A model generated the notes under the pieces. That model saw nothing but the letters and a program-made list of their open reading frames with translations. It did no database searches and had not been told where the DNA came from. This document shows positions 1 to 13,247 of a stretch of DNA of 64,000 nucleotides, piece after piece. Location of the stretch: NCBI GenBank assembly GCA_030762895.1, contig JAUPTC010000105.1:32501-96500 (forward strand), given 5' to 3'. The translations under genes and the position numbers were made by a program. Positions within the stretch are counted from its first letter, which is position 1, and every line of letters starts with the position of its first letter. The DNA comes from Sophora flavescens. Taxonomy: Eukaryota; Streptophyta; Magnoliopsida; Fabales; Fabaceae.

Positions 1-458
1 TGGTATTGTTGTATTTGTCCTATATGTGCAAATCCAAATCGGACATATCTTTTCTTTCTTTACCCATAGTGGAACAGAAACCTAAAAGAATTGAATGAAG
101 AAGCCCATTCAGAAACAAGAAAATTACATTGCAATTTTGATTCGATCTCGATGAAAACAATACATCAATGAAAAGTTAATTCAATAAGGTTAGTACTTTA
201 TCTATTTTATTATATTCTATCTATATTAATATTGATAGAATATAATAAAATAGATAAATGGGTCAAAAAAAGAAAAGTCATATTTCTTGAAAAATGTAAG
301 AAAAAAACCTTTCCTTTCTTTAAGAAGTTTGGAAAAGTCCATTGAAAAAAGAAAAGAGGGTTGAAATCTACACATTGATTCCTTTTTGGGATTTTTTGTG
401 AACTGTATGAACCAAAAGATGCATGTACGGCTCTTAGGTGATAAAATTTTATCCTAAT
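1..458 (+). other. clpP: clpP intron 1 (partial, plastid-derived)
   Basis: Non-coding DNA directly upstream of clpP exon 2, so it should be the 3' part of the first group II intron. Exon 1 lies left of the window. It contains a 60-bp palindrome at 198-257: two 24-nt arms that match perfectly (198-221 and 234-257) around a centre that is itself nearly self-complementary. Confidence 0.75.
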
Positions 459-750
459 CAATTGACTTTATCAACAAAGATTACTTTTTTTAGGCCAAGA
501 GGTTGATAGTGAAATATCGAATCAACTTATTGGCCTTATGGTATATCTCAGTATAGAGGACGATAACCAAGATTTGTATCTGTTTATAAATTCTCCAGGC
601 GGATGGGTAATACTCGGAATAGCTATTTATGATACTATGCAATTTGTACAACCAGATGTATAGACAGTATGCATGGGATTAGCTGCTTCAATGGGATCCT
701 TTATTTTGGCAGGAGGAGAAATTACCAAACGTCTAGCATTCCCTCACGCT
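459..750 (+). pseudogene. clpP: clpP exon 2, nuclear copy of plastid gene with two stops
   Basis: ClpP is the proteolytic subunit of the stromal Clp protease. Translation from the frame of GQEVDSEISNQLIGL (from 493) runs through LYLFINSPGGWVI and GLAASMGSFI, which holds the nucleophile serine region, to KRLAFPHA. I set the ends from the usual 292-nt exon 2; this leaves the following exon at its usual 228 nt. The frame is closed twice: TGA at 463-465, where the family has Arg (CGA), and TAG at 661-663 after QPDV, where Gln or His is usual. The TGA is a C-to-T change. This copy cannot make ClpP. Confidence 0.9.
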
Positions 751-1380
751 TGGCGCCAATGAGTCTTTTTTTCCCTCAAATAAAAAGACTATGCCTTCGC
801 TCTATGAATATTCAGTAATAGTAGCAAGGCACTTCGAGTTCGATATGCAATTTTTTTTTCAAAATCATTCGATTATGTATCGAAAGAGTAGTATGAAAAA
901 AGGGGTATTTACGATTTGATCTGATCTATCGGGAGCCTATTTCAGTGTCACAAAATTTTTTGTTTTGAGTTTTCACACCAGAAATCTTTAAACAATATTT
1001 ATTGTATAAAAATTTATGTTATGAAAGAATAGGAAATAAAAAATTGTTTTTTATTTTATAACTATTTTGAAAAAAAAAAAGAAACTTTGGGATTGCTAAA
1101 TAACAAACGAAATAATAAAGCAAGAGAGTCGTCATAGTATTTTTTAAATACTCTAAAAAGGGAAGGATGGTTATTGGATCATTTACTGATCTGGGTCTAT
1201 CAGACCCAGTATATTTTGTATTTTTTCGATCTTCAATGTATGGTAAAAAAAAATCTATTCCATAGTATAGCCGTATGCAATACGCAAAAAATGCCTATAC
1301 GATTATTCAATTTTATCTTTGTTTTTTTTATTTATCTCTCTCGCACGATAGGGTGAGAGAGAAGAAACCTTTATATCATC
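751..1380 (+). other. clpP: clpP intron 2
   Basis: A 630-bp AT-rich interval between two exons of clpP, of normal length for this group II intron. Its retention shows that this copy came from genomic plastid DNA. Short ORFs inside it resemble nothing. Confidence 0.8.
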
Positions 1381-1608
1381 AGGGTAATGATCCATCAACC
1401 TACTAGTTCTTTTTATGAGGCACAAACAGGAGAATTTATCCTAGAAGCAAAAGAACTATTGAAACTGCGTGAAACTATCACAAGGGTTTATGTACAAAGA
1501 ACGAGCAAACCCTTATGGCTTGCATCCGAAGACATGGAAAGAGATGTTTTTATGTTGGCAACAGAAGCCCAAGCTCACGGAATTGTCGATCTTGTAGCGG
1601 TTGAATAA
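1381..1608 (+). pseudogene. clpP: clpP exon 3, open reading but part of a broken gene
   Basis: Encodes RVMIHQPTSSFYEAQTG through EAQAHGIVDLVAVE and a TAA stop, exactly 228 nt as in most angiosperm plastomes. The active-site His of MIHQP is present. This exon has no stop or frameshift, but the gene is dead because exon 2 carries two stops. Several substitutions (for example SKPLWLAS where GKPLWVVS is common) may be native or decay. Confidence 0.9.
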
Positions 1609-1787
1609 AAGATTAACGGCAAGGTGTCTACACAAATACACGATTTGAGATTTTATTTTATCTTCTTACTTTCGTCTCCTTACCGGATTTAAGGGAATAG
1701 TTCTATTAATAGAATATATAAATTAAGTAATTCGTAATCATCGGGTTCAGATTGATCTAAACCAGTTCAGTATGTATACGACGCACC
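1609..1787. other. clpP-rps12 plastid spacer
   Basis: AT-rich spacer between the clpP stop and the rps12 start, of the usual length for this junction. No gene is visible. Confidence 0.6.
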
Positions 1788-1901
1788 ATGTCAACTATGA
1801 AACAACTTATTAGAAACACAAGACAGCCAATTCGAAATGTCACGAAATCCCCCGCTCTTCGGGGATGCCCTCAGCGTCGAGGAACGTGTACTAGTGTGTA
1901 T
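1788..1901 (+). CDS. rps12: rps12 5' exon (trans-spliced ribosomal protein S12)
   Basis: Encodes the first 38 residues of plastid ribosomal protein S12 (MSTMKQLIRNTRQPIRN then VTKSPALRGCPQRRGTC). It ends at TAT before GTGCGACTCG, the start of the trans-spliced group II intron. S12 belongs to the 30S decoding centre. The exon is exactly 114 nt as expected and has no stop, but residue 36 is Ser where Arg is usual (TCRVY in the family). The 3' exons lie in the plastid inverted repeat and are not here, so no full protein can come from this locus. Confidence 0.92.
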
Positions 1902-2219
1902 GTGCGACTCGTTCAAATCCATAGACTCAGGCAAAAGAAAGGAAACAATTTATTCAAGTATCGATGGTCGGTTGAAAATCTATTAATAACATATATATTT
2001 CTATTGTGTATCAAATTTATGGTTTTGATTGGTGCCAACCCAATCATGCCATTTAGGATGAGTAAGGCTTCCCCATTGGTAGCAAAACAAATGGTTACCT
2101 CTTAAGCGGGGAAAATCCTATTTCAATTAAAAATCGTAAAGATTATGTTCTTATTTTTGCAAGAACGGACTAAGAGGGTCACCTACCCAGCTAATCTTCA
2201 TACTAAAATACCGTTACTG
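1902..2219. other. rps12 trans-intron start and rps12-rpl20 spacer, left part
   Basis: Plastid-derived spacer. It starts with the 5' half of the trans-spliced rps12 intron and is interrupted at 2225 by LTR element A; it resumes at 24042. An ORF running out of the rps12 exon to 2105 is only exon read-through. Confidence 0.65.
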
Positions 2220-2224
2220 TATAG
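2220..2224. repeat. Target-site duplication of element A, left copy (TATAG)
   Basis: TATAG directly before the TGTAACACC terminus at 2225. The same five bases follow the GGTGTTACA terminus at 24037-24041. A 5-bp duplication is typical of gypsy-type integrase. Confidence 0.9.
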
Positions 2225-5200
2225 TGTAACACCCTCCCTTGGGCATTACCTTCTACTCACGTGCGAAAATAAAATTAAAATATAATTTGCTGGTGTTTTC
2301 GGAAAATAACTTATATAAATACATAAGTGTCTGAAATTGGGTGTAAAAATTTTTTTTTTCACGACTCCATTACCTAAGTCTTAATTGACACACAAACTTA
2401 CTATCATAGCTTGGCAAGTCTATTAAATTTAAAGAATATACTGATATACAAGATAGTAGTTTTACAAAAATTTCGACAGAGTCTCCTCTGTAATTCGGAC
2501 ATCCCAGGTAAAATAACACCTGTTAAATAATTACATTTTCACTCCAGAATTCCAGTTACACCAAATTCAACCAGGCATCAATACATAAAAATAATAATTA
2601 TAGCCATAAGCATTACAAAACCACAAAGGAAAGGTTTAAGTTTTCTTTCAAAAGAATGCTCTCCGAGCCATAAACATTCCATTTGAAATAAAGGCTCTCT
2701 GAGCCATACTCATACATACTATCAATAATAATCTAAGTCTCAACCCTAAGCTGGTCGTTCTAAAAGTTATTCCGCAAGTAATACCTCATCAAGCAACTAG
2801 ATCTAAGTCTCTGAGTGACTTAGAAAGACTCCTCTGCACCATCTGTGTTAAAATACCCAGGGTACAATATCGAACTAGAAGAATCCTGAAATGTGTGTAA
2901 GGGTGAGACTCCAATATATGGTTTTAACCCAATAACTAAATGCGCGACACCACATAACACATATACATTTACCACAAGAGCATTTATAAGCTAATAGTCT
3001 ATCAATGGGTTCAACACCCCAAACATCATCCATAAAATTATGCATGAGCACTTCAATACATCATCTAACTTTTTCCTAATCTCCGGAGATCCCACAACAC
3101 CGCGTAAATGAGTTGATCAAGCTCAATAGCCAAATATATTAGGCACTTCGTGGCATGGAATACTTTATTCATTAAAGCACCACACATAACTTCGTAGCCA
3201 AAATACCCTATCATCAAGGTATCCGACATAACTTCGTAGCCAAAATACCCTATCATCAAGGTATCCGACATAACTTCGTAGCCAAAATACCCTATCATCA
3301 AGGTATCCGACATAGGACATTGTGGGCACGTCTGCCAATGCATGCATATAAAATATTTTGTTCTCGTCGTTTTCTTCGTGTGTAATCTTTCCTTTGCCAA
3401 AGCTCAAAATGGCTTACGACTTACATAGTTTTAAAACACTTTTTTTAAAACTTTCATCACAACACAGGACCTCACTGTCCATAAAACCTTTATCAAAACA
3501 TAGGACCTCACAGTCCAAGTGCTCAATCACGACACCTCTCGTAGGTGCACCAATCTTAGGTTCGTGGCACTAGAAACATCTTAAATGTTTCAACACAGTA
3601 TACCTCATGTATACAATATAGGCACTCAAAGTCCAAATGACTGAGTCCATCACAACACAGAACCTTAGTATCCCGACGTCTCGGTTACTAAGTTCCACAC
3701 CACTTTTAACACTAAATCAGTTTTGCTTTCATAAATTCTTTTCCAAAATTGGAAATTCATCAATAAAATCCTTAAATAATAAAACTTTCACAAAGGTGAG
3801 TCACTTGAGGTTTTAACTTCCTTAAAATATGTACTGCCGTTTCAAAATACTTGCCTTCTACGTTTTTCCAAATATGTTATCACACTTTTCCAAATCATTC
3901 ATCAATTATCACTTTTAAAGCTTCTCAAGCCAAAACTTAACTTTTTCCACTGAAGCAACTTTCTAAAATCTTCATTAACTTCTTTTCAACAATTGATTTC
4001 ATAAAATAACTTTGTATAATATTGCAAACTTTCTTACATAAAAATTAGCAGTACAGAAACATTTTCACAATTTCGCTCTCATTGTGACTCGAGTTACTTT
4101 TACACTAATAAATCATCATCATCAAAACTCCTTATTTTTCCAAAATAATACTTTCAACCACTATTATATTCCAACGTTTCCCATAAAACCTGGAATATAA
4201 TTTACACAGCTTATTAAAGCTTTTATCTGATTAATCGGTTGTGCACTGACCACAGTCAGGCTTCTCAAACAACACTCACAAGCAACATTCAACAACAAAC
4301 CACTAGACAGATTATGCACCATAGCAATATCATATACAAATAATCAAATAATTTAAAACAGATCAGACACTGATACTCAGATATACAACACAACATAAAC
4401 CACATAATCAGATACCCACAACCACATCAATTATACAAACTACACAACAAGCAAATGGTTATTGAGAAAAATCCATCAGGCAAGCTCCCCTTACCTTTGA
4501 AGACAAGTAAAGGATCATCGTTCTAATGCCCACGTTAGCTCATATCTGCTCCATCAAGCAAGCATAGTCGTGTCCAAACATCTCAGAGAGTAAATCCAAC
4601 AACGCGCAACAACCAGAAATCAAGAAATCAATTTCACATGATCAAACATACATTCTAACTTTATCTAAACACTTAATCTAATTACCAAACAAGGTTATTT
4701 TCAAAGAAAATCATGTTTGAAGCTCACGCTTCCCAATACCCCTTAAGGAAACTTTGTTTTGATCAAAAGATCATGAAAAAGAACTTTGGAAATCATCCAT
4801 TAAGAGTCCTAATTGCACTAAATCATAATTAATTTCACAAAAACATGCCCAAATTTAAATCAAATCAAATTGGGGGTTTAGGGCTCCTTATTAAAATTTA
4901 GGGAAAACTCACAATAATGAAATTGGTTTAGGGAAACACAAATTCACAGTCCCAATCTCATAAAACAACCTTAAATTTCAAGATTAAAATCTGAAATCAA
5001 AGGGTTAGGGTTAGGGTTTTAAAAATCCATTTGGGGGTTTTGAAAGAGAAGTAAAACATAGGGGAAACAACTCACCCAAAGTGGAAGAAGGAGGTTACGA
5101 CGACCAACCATGGGTGCGGCGACGTCACGGCGGCTCCGGCAGATCGCAGTGGCGGTGGAGAGTCTTGTAGCAGCCATGGTTCAAAAACAAGACTAAGCTT

Positions 5201-6056
5201 CATGGGAAGGAAAAGGAGAGCTCGAACCCCACCAAAAATGGCAGATCCACCATGGATGGCGGCTAGAAGACGTCACCGTGGCGGCAGCAACACGTGTTGC
5301 TGTCTTCTTTCCACTGTGCGGCGAACGGACGACGACCTCCTTGGCGGAGCGCGGCTGGACAGCGACGGACAGCTCCTAGGGCGGCGCGATTGGTTGGTTG
5401 AGAAGGAGGAGGAAGAAGATGGTGTGAGGGGGAAGAAGAAGAAGTGTGGAAGAAGAAGAAGAAAAGAGAAGGAAGAAAGAAAGAAAGAAGAAAAGAGAAA
5501 GAAGCAGAGAAAGAAAAGAGAAAAAGAGAGAGAACGTCGAGAAAGAGAGAGAGAAAAGTGAGAAAATTTAGTTTTTAAACTAATTATTTAGTGATAGGTA
5601 CAAAATGAGTGATAAATATTAGGCCTAAAATAAACATGTTTTTACTTTTTGGAATCTAAAAATAAAGATTGATAAAGATATGATTTCGAAATTCAAATTA
5701 GAGTAAAGATTAATAATTGAACTGATCAACTAAGAAAATACTCAGTCCAAAATTTACTCTCCGATAATTGTCAAACCAAAATATTTTTAACTCTAAAATT
5801 AAATAGGATAAGAATATGAAAATGCTTTTCTCTTATTTACATTATTTAAAATATTTTTCTGTACTGGTATAATAGTGACAATAACATAAATTATTGTCTA
5901 GTAAGCGTGCATTCACTGAAATAATTCAGTGCTAACGCACCCAATAAAATAATTTGAAAAGAGTAATTTAATTACTCAAACTAAACCACATAACAAAATA
6001 AACATAAACATCCAAATAAAATAATTAATCATATGTCTAAAAACTAGGGTGTTACA
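2225..6056 (-). repeat. Element A LTR (left copy, 3' LTR in element sense)
   Basis: 3832 bp, nearly identical by eye to 9605-13252 plus 23882-24036. It holds three 42-bp tandem repeats (3186-3311), a TTAGGG-like stretch near 5003-5022, a GC-rich block at about 5095-5400 followed by a GA-rich tract to about 5560, and the palindrome GAGTAATTTAATTACTC near 5960. ORFs inside it (5202-5561; 3065-3400 minus) are by-products of the GC/GA-rich and tandem-repeat stretches. Confidence 0.92.
3186..3311 (-). repeat. Three 42-bp tandem repeats in element A LTR
   Basis: Unit beginning ATAACTTCGTAGCC, three copies head to tail and identical by eye. 42 is a multiple of three, so the minus strand stays open and would encode three copies of SDTLMIGYFGYEVM. 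I do not think it is a gene: the rest of the frame looks like nothing known, and the other LTR copy shows the same. Confidence 0.92.
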
Positions 6057-6075
6057 TTACTACCCCTCTTAAAAA

Positions 6076-6095
6076 AAATTTCGTCCTCGAAATTT
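6076..6095 (-). promoter_or_regulatory. Pre-polypurine hairpin AAATTTCG-loop-CGAAATTT (element A)
   Basis: A perfect 8-bp inverted repeat with a 4-nt loop (AGGA on the element's sense strand) just upstream of the polypurine end. The same structure is found in elements B, C and D. Its function is unknown; it may also be the remains of the 3' end of pol. Confidence 0.7.
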
Positions 6096-9000
6096 CGTAG
6101 CTTAAAACTAAACAGGATGTTGTAATCATATCTTAACCCTAAAATCTTGCTTTGTATTCTCATCGCTTCATTCCTTTTATCTATCACTTTATAACAAGAT
6201 CGATTCTTATACCATTTTATTTATCCTCAAGATTTTTCACTACCGCATTATCCCCACTACCTTCGATATTTCACCTTAGTCTATTACACTTCAAAGAACA
6301 AAATCAACGCTTAATCTCTTCTAATCATATCAAATTTACACTTTTCAAGTCTCCAATCAAAACATCATAACATTCCTGACTTGCACATGATAAACTTTGC
6401 TCCAAGAACCTAAGAAATTCAATCTTATTGAAATTGAATCTTACCACATCCAACATAGTCCGTTCTCTTCTTAATTCTTCTCGGATCTTTTACCTACTTC
6501 GATTTCATATCCTTTATTTGCCTCCCATTTTCAATTTGGTTCTCAAGCCCCGTTAGTATCCCTGGTTTAAAAAAATTTCCCATGCGCATCTACCCTATTT
6601 GTCCAAGAAAATTTACAACTCCTAACAATTCCTCCATCTGAAGACATAACTTTATCACTTATGCAAGGAAATGCTTGTATCATATCTGCCCTTATCTTAT
6701 ATATTTGCAGCCGAGAAAAGAGATTATAAAATAAAGTTTCTCTAAGGCAATCATTACCCCTAAGAGTTGCACCCAAAACAAAGCCAAGAAATCCAGGTAG
6801 ACATTCCCCAATGGAAATCTTGAATTTAAATGTCTAGTTTTCATTATGGATCATTAATCACATATTTACCAGAATAAGACCTCAAAGATTATAACCATTT
6901 CGCCATAGCTTATTACACTCGAAAGACATAATCAAAACTTAATCACTTCTTGCCTCCAAATTTGTCTACTAGCAAAACTTTTTCAACATCTTATCCTCAC
7001 GACAAATATCAAGTTCAACCTTAACTTTACCCCATCATACATCAACCTTCAACTCAAAGTATACAATTGTTGTCTTAGTTTCCTTTGAACATATGCCACC
7101 ACTCCAAATTATAGCATAGTCATTCATTTCAATCTTAAAGAATACGATTACATTCCTCCATGCAACTACAACCAAAAGGAACCACTTCAGTTTGAATTAT
7201 CCAAAATCATAATTCTTAAACTTTTCTAACAACTAAGTTTCACTCAAGAACTCCTCTATACTATTTCCGTTCAGCTTAAGGAAAACTACCATATATATTT
7301 TTCCGTTAACCCTCGGACTCACGAAGTCAACATTAACCATAAACATTGATCACTACTCTAAATTCCTTTAATGATATATCTGCCTCGATCACGATAAGGT
7401 CCATTGTAATCATCTCACTCAATAATATTGAACTTAAGGGTTCTCATAATACCATTCACATCTTATACATTAATAAAACTCTTATCAACTCTGGTTTATC
7501 CTACCATAGAGATGACAAAAACTTAGGTACCACACTATCTCCCAGCTAACCGGCTAAGGATAGGTAATCTCATTACTCATCCATCCCACTGAGGACGATC
7601 AGTTGGACTTAGTCTCAACTTAACCTTCAACACTTAAAATAAACTTAACCGACACAAGTTGATAAACTTCCGTTTTTCATCTGAAACAACACTTGAAGAT
7701 ACTCCTTGAAGTCTGAACAATCCTCTGATACATTATTCGGTTCACTACTCCGCTTGTGGATCTTAACTCGTAAGAAGATGTAGACTTCCCCAGTCGATCA
7801 ACGATCACTTGAATTCAAACAAGACTTATGTAGGTCTTCAGAAAACTCATAACAAAGATTGAAGGAATGCCAACATCTCAACAAGGAAGGTCTCAATTGT
7901 ACATCTTGATGTGGAGATATCTAACTCATGACTGATGAGATAAGTCACACATCGACAACATTTGGAGAATACATAGAACTAAGATGATCAACGACAACAA
8001 ATACTTTTAAACCGCAATGAGACATGACCTTAGTGATCATAAAAGAATTTCTCAAGAAAAGAAATTTTTCTGGATTTCACTTTCACATAAGCATAGAAAA
8101 GAAGTTCATTAATTTGAAGGATATCGGAACATCTAGTATGGAAAAAGATCATTCCATCAGGTTCGTGGATGTAAAAATGCATGATCAATACACATTTACA
8201 AACATGAATCTAATAAAGTTCATTCTTCCACAAGAATCTTCCAACGGATTCAAATAATCAAGGAGTGAATAATGTCTAATCCCAAGAGGATTAATTCTTA
8301 TTCTTAATACAAAGAATTTACAAAATGATGACTTTCACCTCTATCAAAAATAGAAGTGACGAAACTAAGTTCCACCAAGAAACTTCTGCTATCACGAAAT
8401 TATCTGGGTTATAACTCAAGAAATAGTCATAACCACTTTTCTCAACAAAGTGTGAAAGTATCCAAACCAATCGATTCCTTTAAACCAATTCACTCAAATG
8501 TCTAATATATCGAGGATCATTTGGAAGTGTGAGTACGACTTCTCACAACCAAAGAAATGAATAACTGGAAATTTATGAATCAGCATAACTAATTCATGAG
8601 TCTTGACAGACTGCAAATTAAAATCAGAAAATATGTCTGACACATACCAACTTCACCGTTGTGATTATCTAATACAATCACAGGATTTGAGAATTAATTG
8701 TCAACTGACAAACACAAGAGAATCAAAGGGTACAATGAAGAATTCCTCAATCACGAGACACTCACCCAAGATCGAAAACCCACTCGATTCATCTTGGTTC
8801 CAACCAACATACACATCTTTCTAGCCAAGCTTAGTATGACCACCTTGAATTGGGTACGATCCCGGACAACTTAATCAATCGATTCAACATACAAAAGGTT
8901 AATCTTTCCTCATAAACTGAGTTGACGATGCAAAACCTTAGATAGGTCATCACTCCAATCTGGTACTAACTCGTCTTCACGTCGATCTTTGAGTAGATAA

Positions 9001-9589
9001 CAACAACTCGCAATTAATTTACCAAATCAACTACTCCAGTTAGAAAATACTTATTCATAATTCATCCTTTTACCTAGTCGTCAGAAATCTAGACGGTGAC
9101 ACGAGCCTCCACACAACGTTGGTGCTTCACAAGGAAAACACTCGGTCTAACAAACGGTTCAGACCACCGATCTTTCAGTTGAATCGAGTCGTCTAACTCG
9201 TTTTAACCTTGTAAGCAACATTCTACACAAAGCGACATAGATCTGACCGAATCCAGAAACTAGATCAATCAAAAATCAATGTCCTTTACTAACCATAAAC
9301 CTAGAATATTTCCAGGGAACACTCCCGGAAAAACCCTATACACAAACACCTTGTTTCGAATGTCTGACACGATTCGCAAGGATAATCGAATGTCATATCC
9401 GAACCCAAGTAACATTCAAGATCTACGGTCTCCCAGGACATAAAACCCTTGGAAAACCGTCAAGAAAACATATACTTGTGCGTCAACACACATTGCTTCA
9501 ACAAGAAACAATTCTAACAAAACTCAACCAGAGATCACACAACAAAACTTAACAGACCTATTCCCCAAAGATCCCAAAAGACTCGACCA

Positions 9590-9601
9590 GCTCTGATACC
9601 A
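9590..9601 (-). promoter_or_regulatory. Primer-binding site of element A (tRNA-iMet type)
   Basis: Minus strand reads TGGTATCAGAGC, complementary to the 3' end of plant initiator tRNA-Met. It is three bases inside the LTR that starts at 9605, so minus-strand DNA synthesis would start here. Confidence 0.88.
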
Positions 9602-10565
9602 CTTTGTAACACCCTCCCTTGGGCATTACCTTCTACTCACGTGCGAAAATAAAATTAAAATATAATTTGCTGGTGCTTTCAGAAAATAACTTATATAAAT
9701 ACAAAAGTGTCTGAAATTGGGTGTAAAATTTTTTTTTTTCACGACTCTATTACCTAAGTCTTAATTGACACACAAACTTACTATCATAGCTTGGCAAGTC
9801 TATTAAATTTAAAGAATATACTGATATACAAGATAGTAGTTTTACAAAAATTTCGACAGAGTCTCCTCTGTAATTCGGACATCCCAGGTAAAATAACACC
9901 TGTTAAATAATTACATTTTCACTCCAGAATTCCAGTTACACCAAATTCAACCAGGCATCAATAAATAAAAATAATAATTATAGCCATAAGCTTTACAAAA
10001 CCACAAAGGAAAGGTTTAAGTTGTCTTTCAAAAGAATGCTCTCCGAGCCATAAACATTCCATTTGAAATAAAGGCTCTCTGAGCCATACTCATACATACT
10101 ATCAATAATAATCTAAGTCTCAACCCTAAGCTGGTCGTTCTAAAAGTTATTCCGCAAGTAATACCTCATCAAGCAACTAGATCTAAGTCTCTGAGTGACT
10201 TAGAAAGACTCCTCTGCACCATCTGTGTTAAAATACCCAGGGTACAATATCGAACTAGAAGAATCCTGAAATGTGTGTAAGGGTGAGACGCCAATATATG
10301 GTTTTAACCCAATAACTAAATGCGCGACACCACATAACACATATACATTTACCACACGAGCATTTATAAGCTAATAGTCTATCAATGGGTTCAACACCCC
10401 AAACATCATCCATAAAATTATGCATGAGCACTTCAATACATCATCTAACTTTTTCCTAATCTCCGGAGATCCCACAACACCGCGTAAATGAGTTGATCAA
10501 GCTCAATAGCCAAATATATTTGGCACTTCGTGGCATGGAATACTTTATTCATTAAAGCACCAAAC

Positions 10566-10691
10566 ATAACTTCGTAGCCAAAATACCCTATCATCAAGGT
10601 ATCCGACATAACTTCGTAGCCAAAATACCCTATCATCAAGGTATCCGACATAACTTCGTAGCCAAAATACCCTATCATCAAGGTATCCGAC
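10566..10691 (-). repeat. Three 42-bp tandem repeats in right LTR of element A
   Basis: Same unit and same copy number as at 3186-3311, so the array already existed when A inserted. Confidence 0.9.
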
Positions 10692-13247
10692 ATAGGACAT
10701 CGTGGGCACGTCTGCCAATGCATGCATATAAAATATTTTGTTCTCGTCGTTTTCTTCGTGTGTAATCTTTCCTTTGCCAAAGCTCAAAATGGCTTACGAC
10801 TTACATAGTTTTAAAAAACTTTTTTTAAAACTTTCATCACAACACAGGACCTCACTGTCCATAAAACCTTTATCAAAACATAGGACCTCACAGTCCAAGT
10901 GCTCAATCACGACACCTCTCGACCGGTGCACCAATCTTAGGTTCGTGGCACTAGAAACATCTTAAATGTTTCAACACAGTATACCTCATGTATACAATAT
11001 AGGCACTCAAAGTCCAAATGACTGAGTCCATCACAACACAGAACCTTAGTACCCCGACGTCTCGGTTACTAAGTTCCACACCACTTTTAACACTAAATCA
11101 GTTTTGCTTTCATAAATTCTTTTCCAAAATTGGAAATTCATCAATAAAATCCTTAAATAATAAAACTTTCACAAAGGTGAGTCACTTGAGGTTTTAACTT
11201 CCTTAAAATATGTACTGCCGTTTCAAAATACTTGCCTTCTACGTTTTTCCAAATATGTTATCACACTTTTCCAAATCATTCATCAATTATCACTTTTAAA
11301 GCTTCTCAAGCCAAAACTTAACTTTTTCCACTTAAGCAACTTTCTAAAATCTTCATTAACTTCTTTTCAACAATTAATTTCATAAAATAACTTTGTATAA
11401 TATTGCAAACTTTCTTACATAAAAATTAGCAGTACAGAAACATTTTCACAATTTCGCTCTCATTGTGACTCGAGTTACTTTTACACTAATAAATCATCAT
11501 CATCAAAACTCCTTATTTTTCCAAAATAATACTTTCAACCACTATTATATTCCAACGTTTCCCATAAAACCTGGAATATAATTTACACAGCTTATTAAAG
11601 CTTTTATCTGATTAATCGGTTGTGCACTGACCACAGTCAGGCTTCTCAAACAACACTCACAAGCAACATTCAACAACAAACCACTAGACAGATTATGCAC
11701 CATAGCAATATCATATACAAATAATCAAATAATTTAAAACAGATCAGACACTGATACTCAGATATACAACACAACATAAACCACATAATCAGATAACCAC
11801 AACCACATCAATTATACAAACTACACAACAAGCAAATGGTTATTGAGAAAAATCCATCAGGCAAGCTCCCCTTACCTTTGAAGACAAGTAAAGGATCATC
11901 GTTCTAATGCCCACGTTAGCTCATATCTGCTCCATCAAGCAAGCATAGTCGTGTCCAAACATCTCAGAGAGTAAATCCAACAACGCGCAACAACCAGAAA
12001 TCAAGAAATCAATTTCACATGATCAAACATACATTCTAACTTTATCTAAACACTTAATCTAATTACCAAACAAGGTTATTTTCAAAGAAAATCATGTTTG
12101 AAGCTCACGCTTCCCAATACCCCTTAAGGAAACTTTGTTTTGATCAAAAAATCATGAAAAAGAACTTTGGAAATCATCCATTAAGAGTCCTAATTGCACT
12201 AAATCATAATTAATTTCACAAAAACATGCCCAAATTTAAATCAAATCAAATTGGGGGTTTAGGGCTCCTTATTAAAATTTAGGGAAAACTCAGAATAATG
12301 AAATTGGTTTAGGGAAACACAAATTCACAGTCCCAATCTCATAAAACAACCTTAAATTTCAAGATTATAATATGAAATCAAAGGGTTAGGGTTAGGGTTT
12401 TAAAAATCCATTTGGGGGTTTTGAAAGAGAAGTAAAACATAGGGGAAACAACTCACCCAAAGTGGAAGAAGGAGGTTGCGACGGCCAGCCATGGGTGCGG
12501 CGGCGTCACGGCGGCTCCGACAGATCGCAGTGGCGGTGGAGAGTCTTGTAGCAGCCATGGTTCAAAAACAAGACTAAGCTTCATGGGAAGGAAAAGGAGA
12601 GCTCGAACCCCACCAAAAATGGCAGATCCACCATGGATGGCGGCTAGAAGACGTCACCGTGGCGGCAGCAACGCGTGTTGCTGTCTTCTTTCCACTGTGC
12701 GGCGAACGGACGACGACCTCCTTGGCGGAGCGCGGCTGGACAGCGACGGACAGCTCCTAGGGCGGCGCGACTGGTTGGTTGAGAAGGAGGACGAAGAAGA
12801 TGGTGTGAGGGGGAAGAAGAAGAAGTGTGGAAGAAGAAGAAGAAAAGAGAAAGAAGCAGAGAAAGAAAAGAGAAAAAGAGAGAGAACGTCGAGAAAGAGA
12901 TAGAGAAAAGTGAGAAAAATTAGTTTTTAAACTAATTATTTAGTGATAGGTACAAAATGAGTGATAAATATTAGGCCTAAAATAAACATGTTTTACTTTT
13001 TGGAATCTAAAAATAAAGATTGATAAAGATATGATTTCGAAATTAAAATTAGAGTAAAGATTAATAATTGAACTGATCAACTAAGAAAATACTCAGTCCA
13101 AAATTTACTCTCCGATAATTGTCAAAACAAAATATTTTTAACTCTAAAATTAAATAGGATAAGAATATGAAAATGATTTTCTCTTATTTACATTATTTAA
13201 AATATTTTTCTGTTCTGGTATAATAGTGACAATAACATAAATTATTG

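Larger units (their letters stand above)
6057..9604 (-). other. Element A internal region, degenerate
   Basis: 3.5 kb between the LTRs. The minus strand runs from the primer-binding site (9590-9601) to the polypurine end at 6057-6070. It is related throughout to the interior of element C: the ORF at 8603-8824 (plus) is the counterpart of 31268-31474 (minus) in C. Only traces of reverse transcriptase remain, around 8955-9025. The hairpin before the polypurine tract is at 6076-6095. I see no gag zinc knuckle, protease, integrase or chromodomain. Confidence 0.8.

Noticed and set aside
3186..3311. Direct repeats that could suggest a CRISPR array
   Set aside because: The 42-bp units are directly abutting with no spacers; 58-bp and 34-bp arrays likewise. 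No cas-like genes; plant nuclear context.
3065..3407. ORFs of 111 and 80 codons with three identical 14-residue repeats (also 10445-10787)
   Set aside because: They are read-through of the 42-bp tandem repeat in an LTR and overlap each other in two frames; no family resemblance.
5202..5561. Basic, Arg/Lys-rich ORF of 119 codons (also 12583-12903)
   Set aside because: Comes from a GC-rich block followed by a GA microsatellite; its length differs between the two LTRs and the end is simple-sequence.
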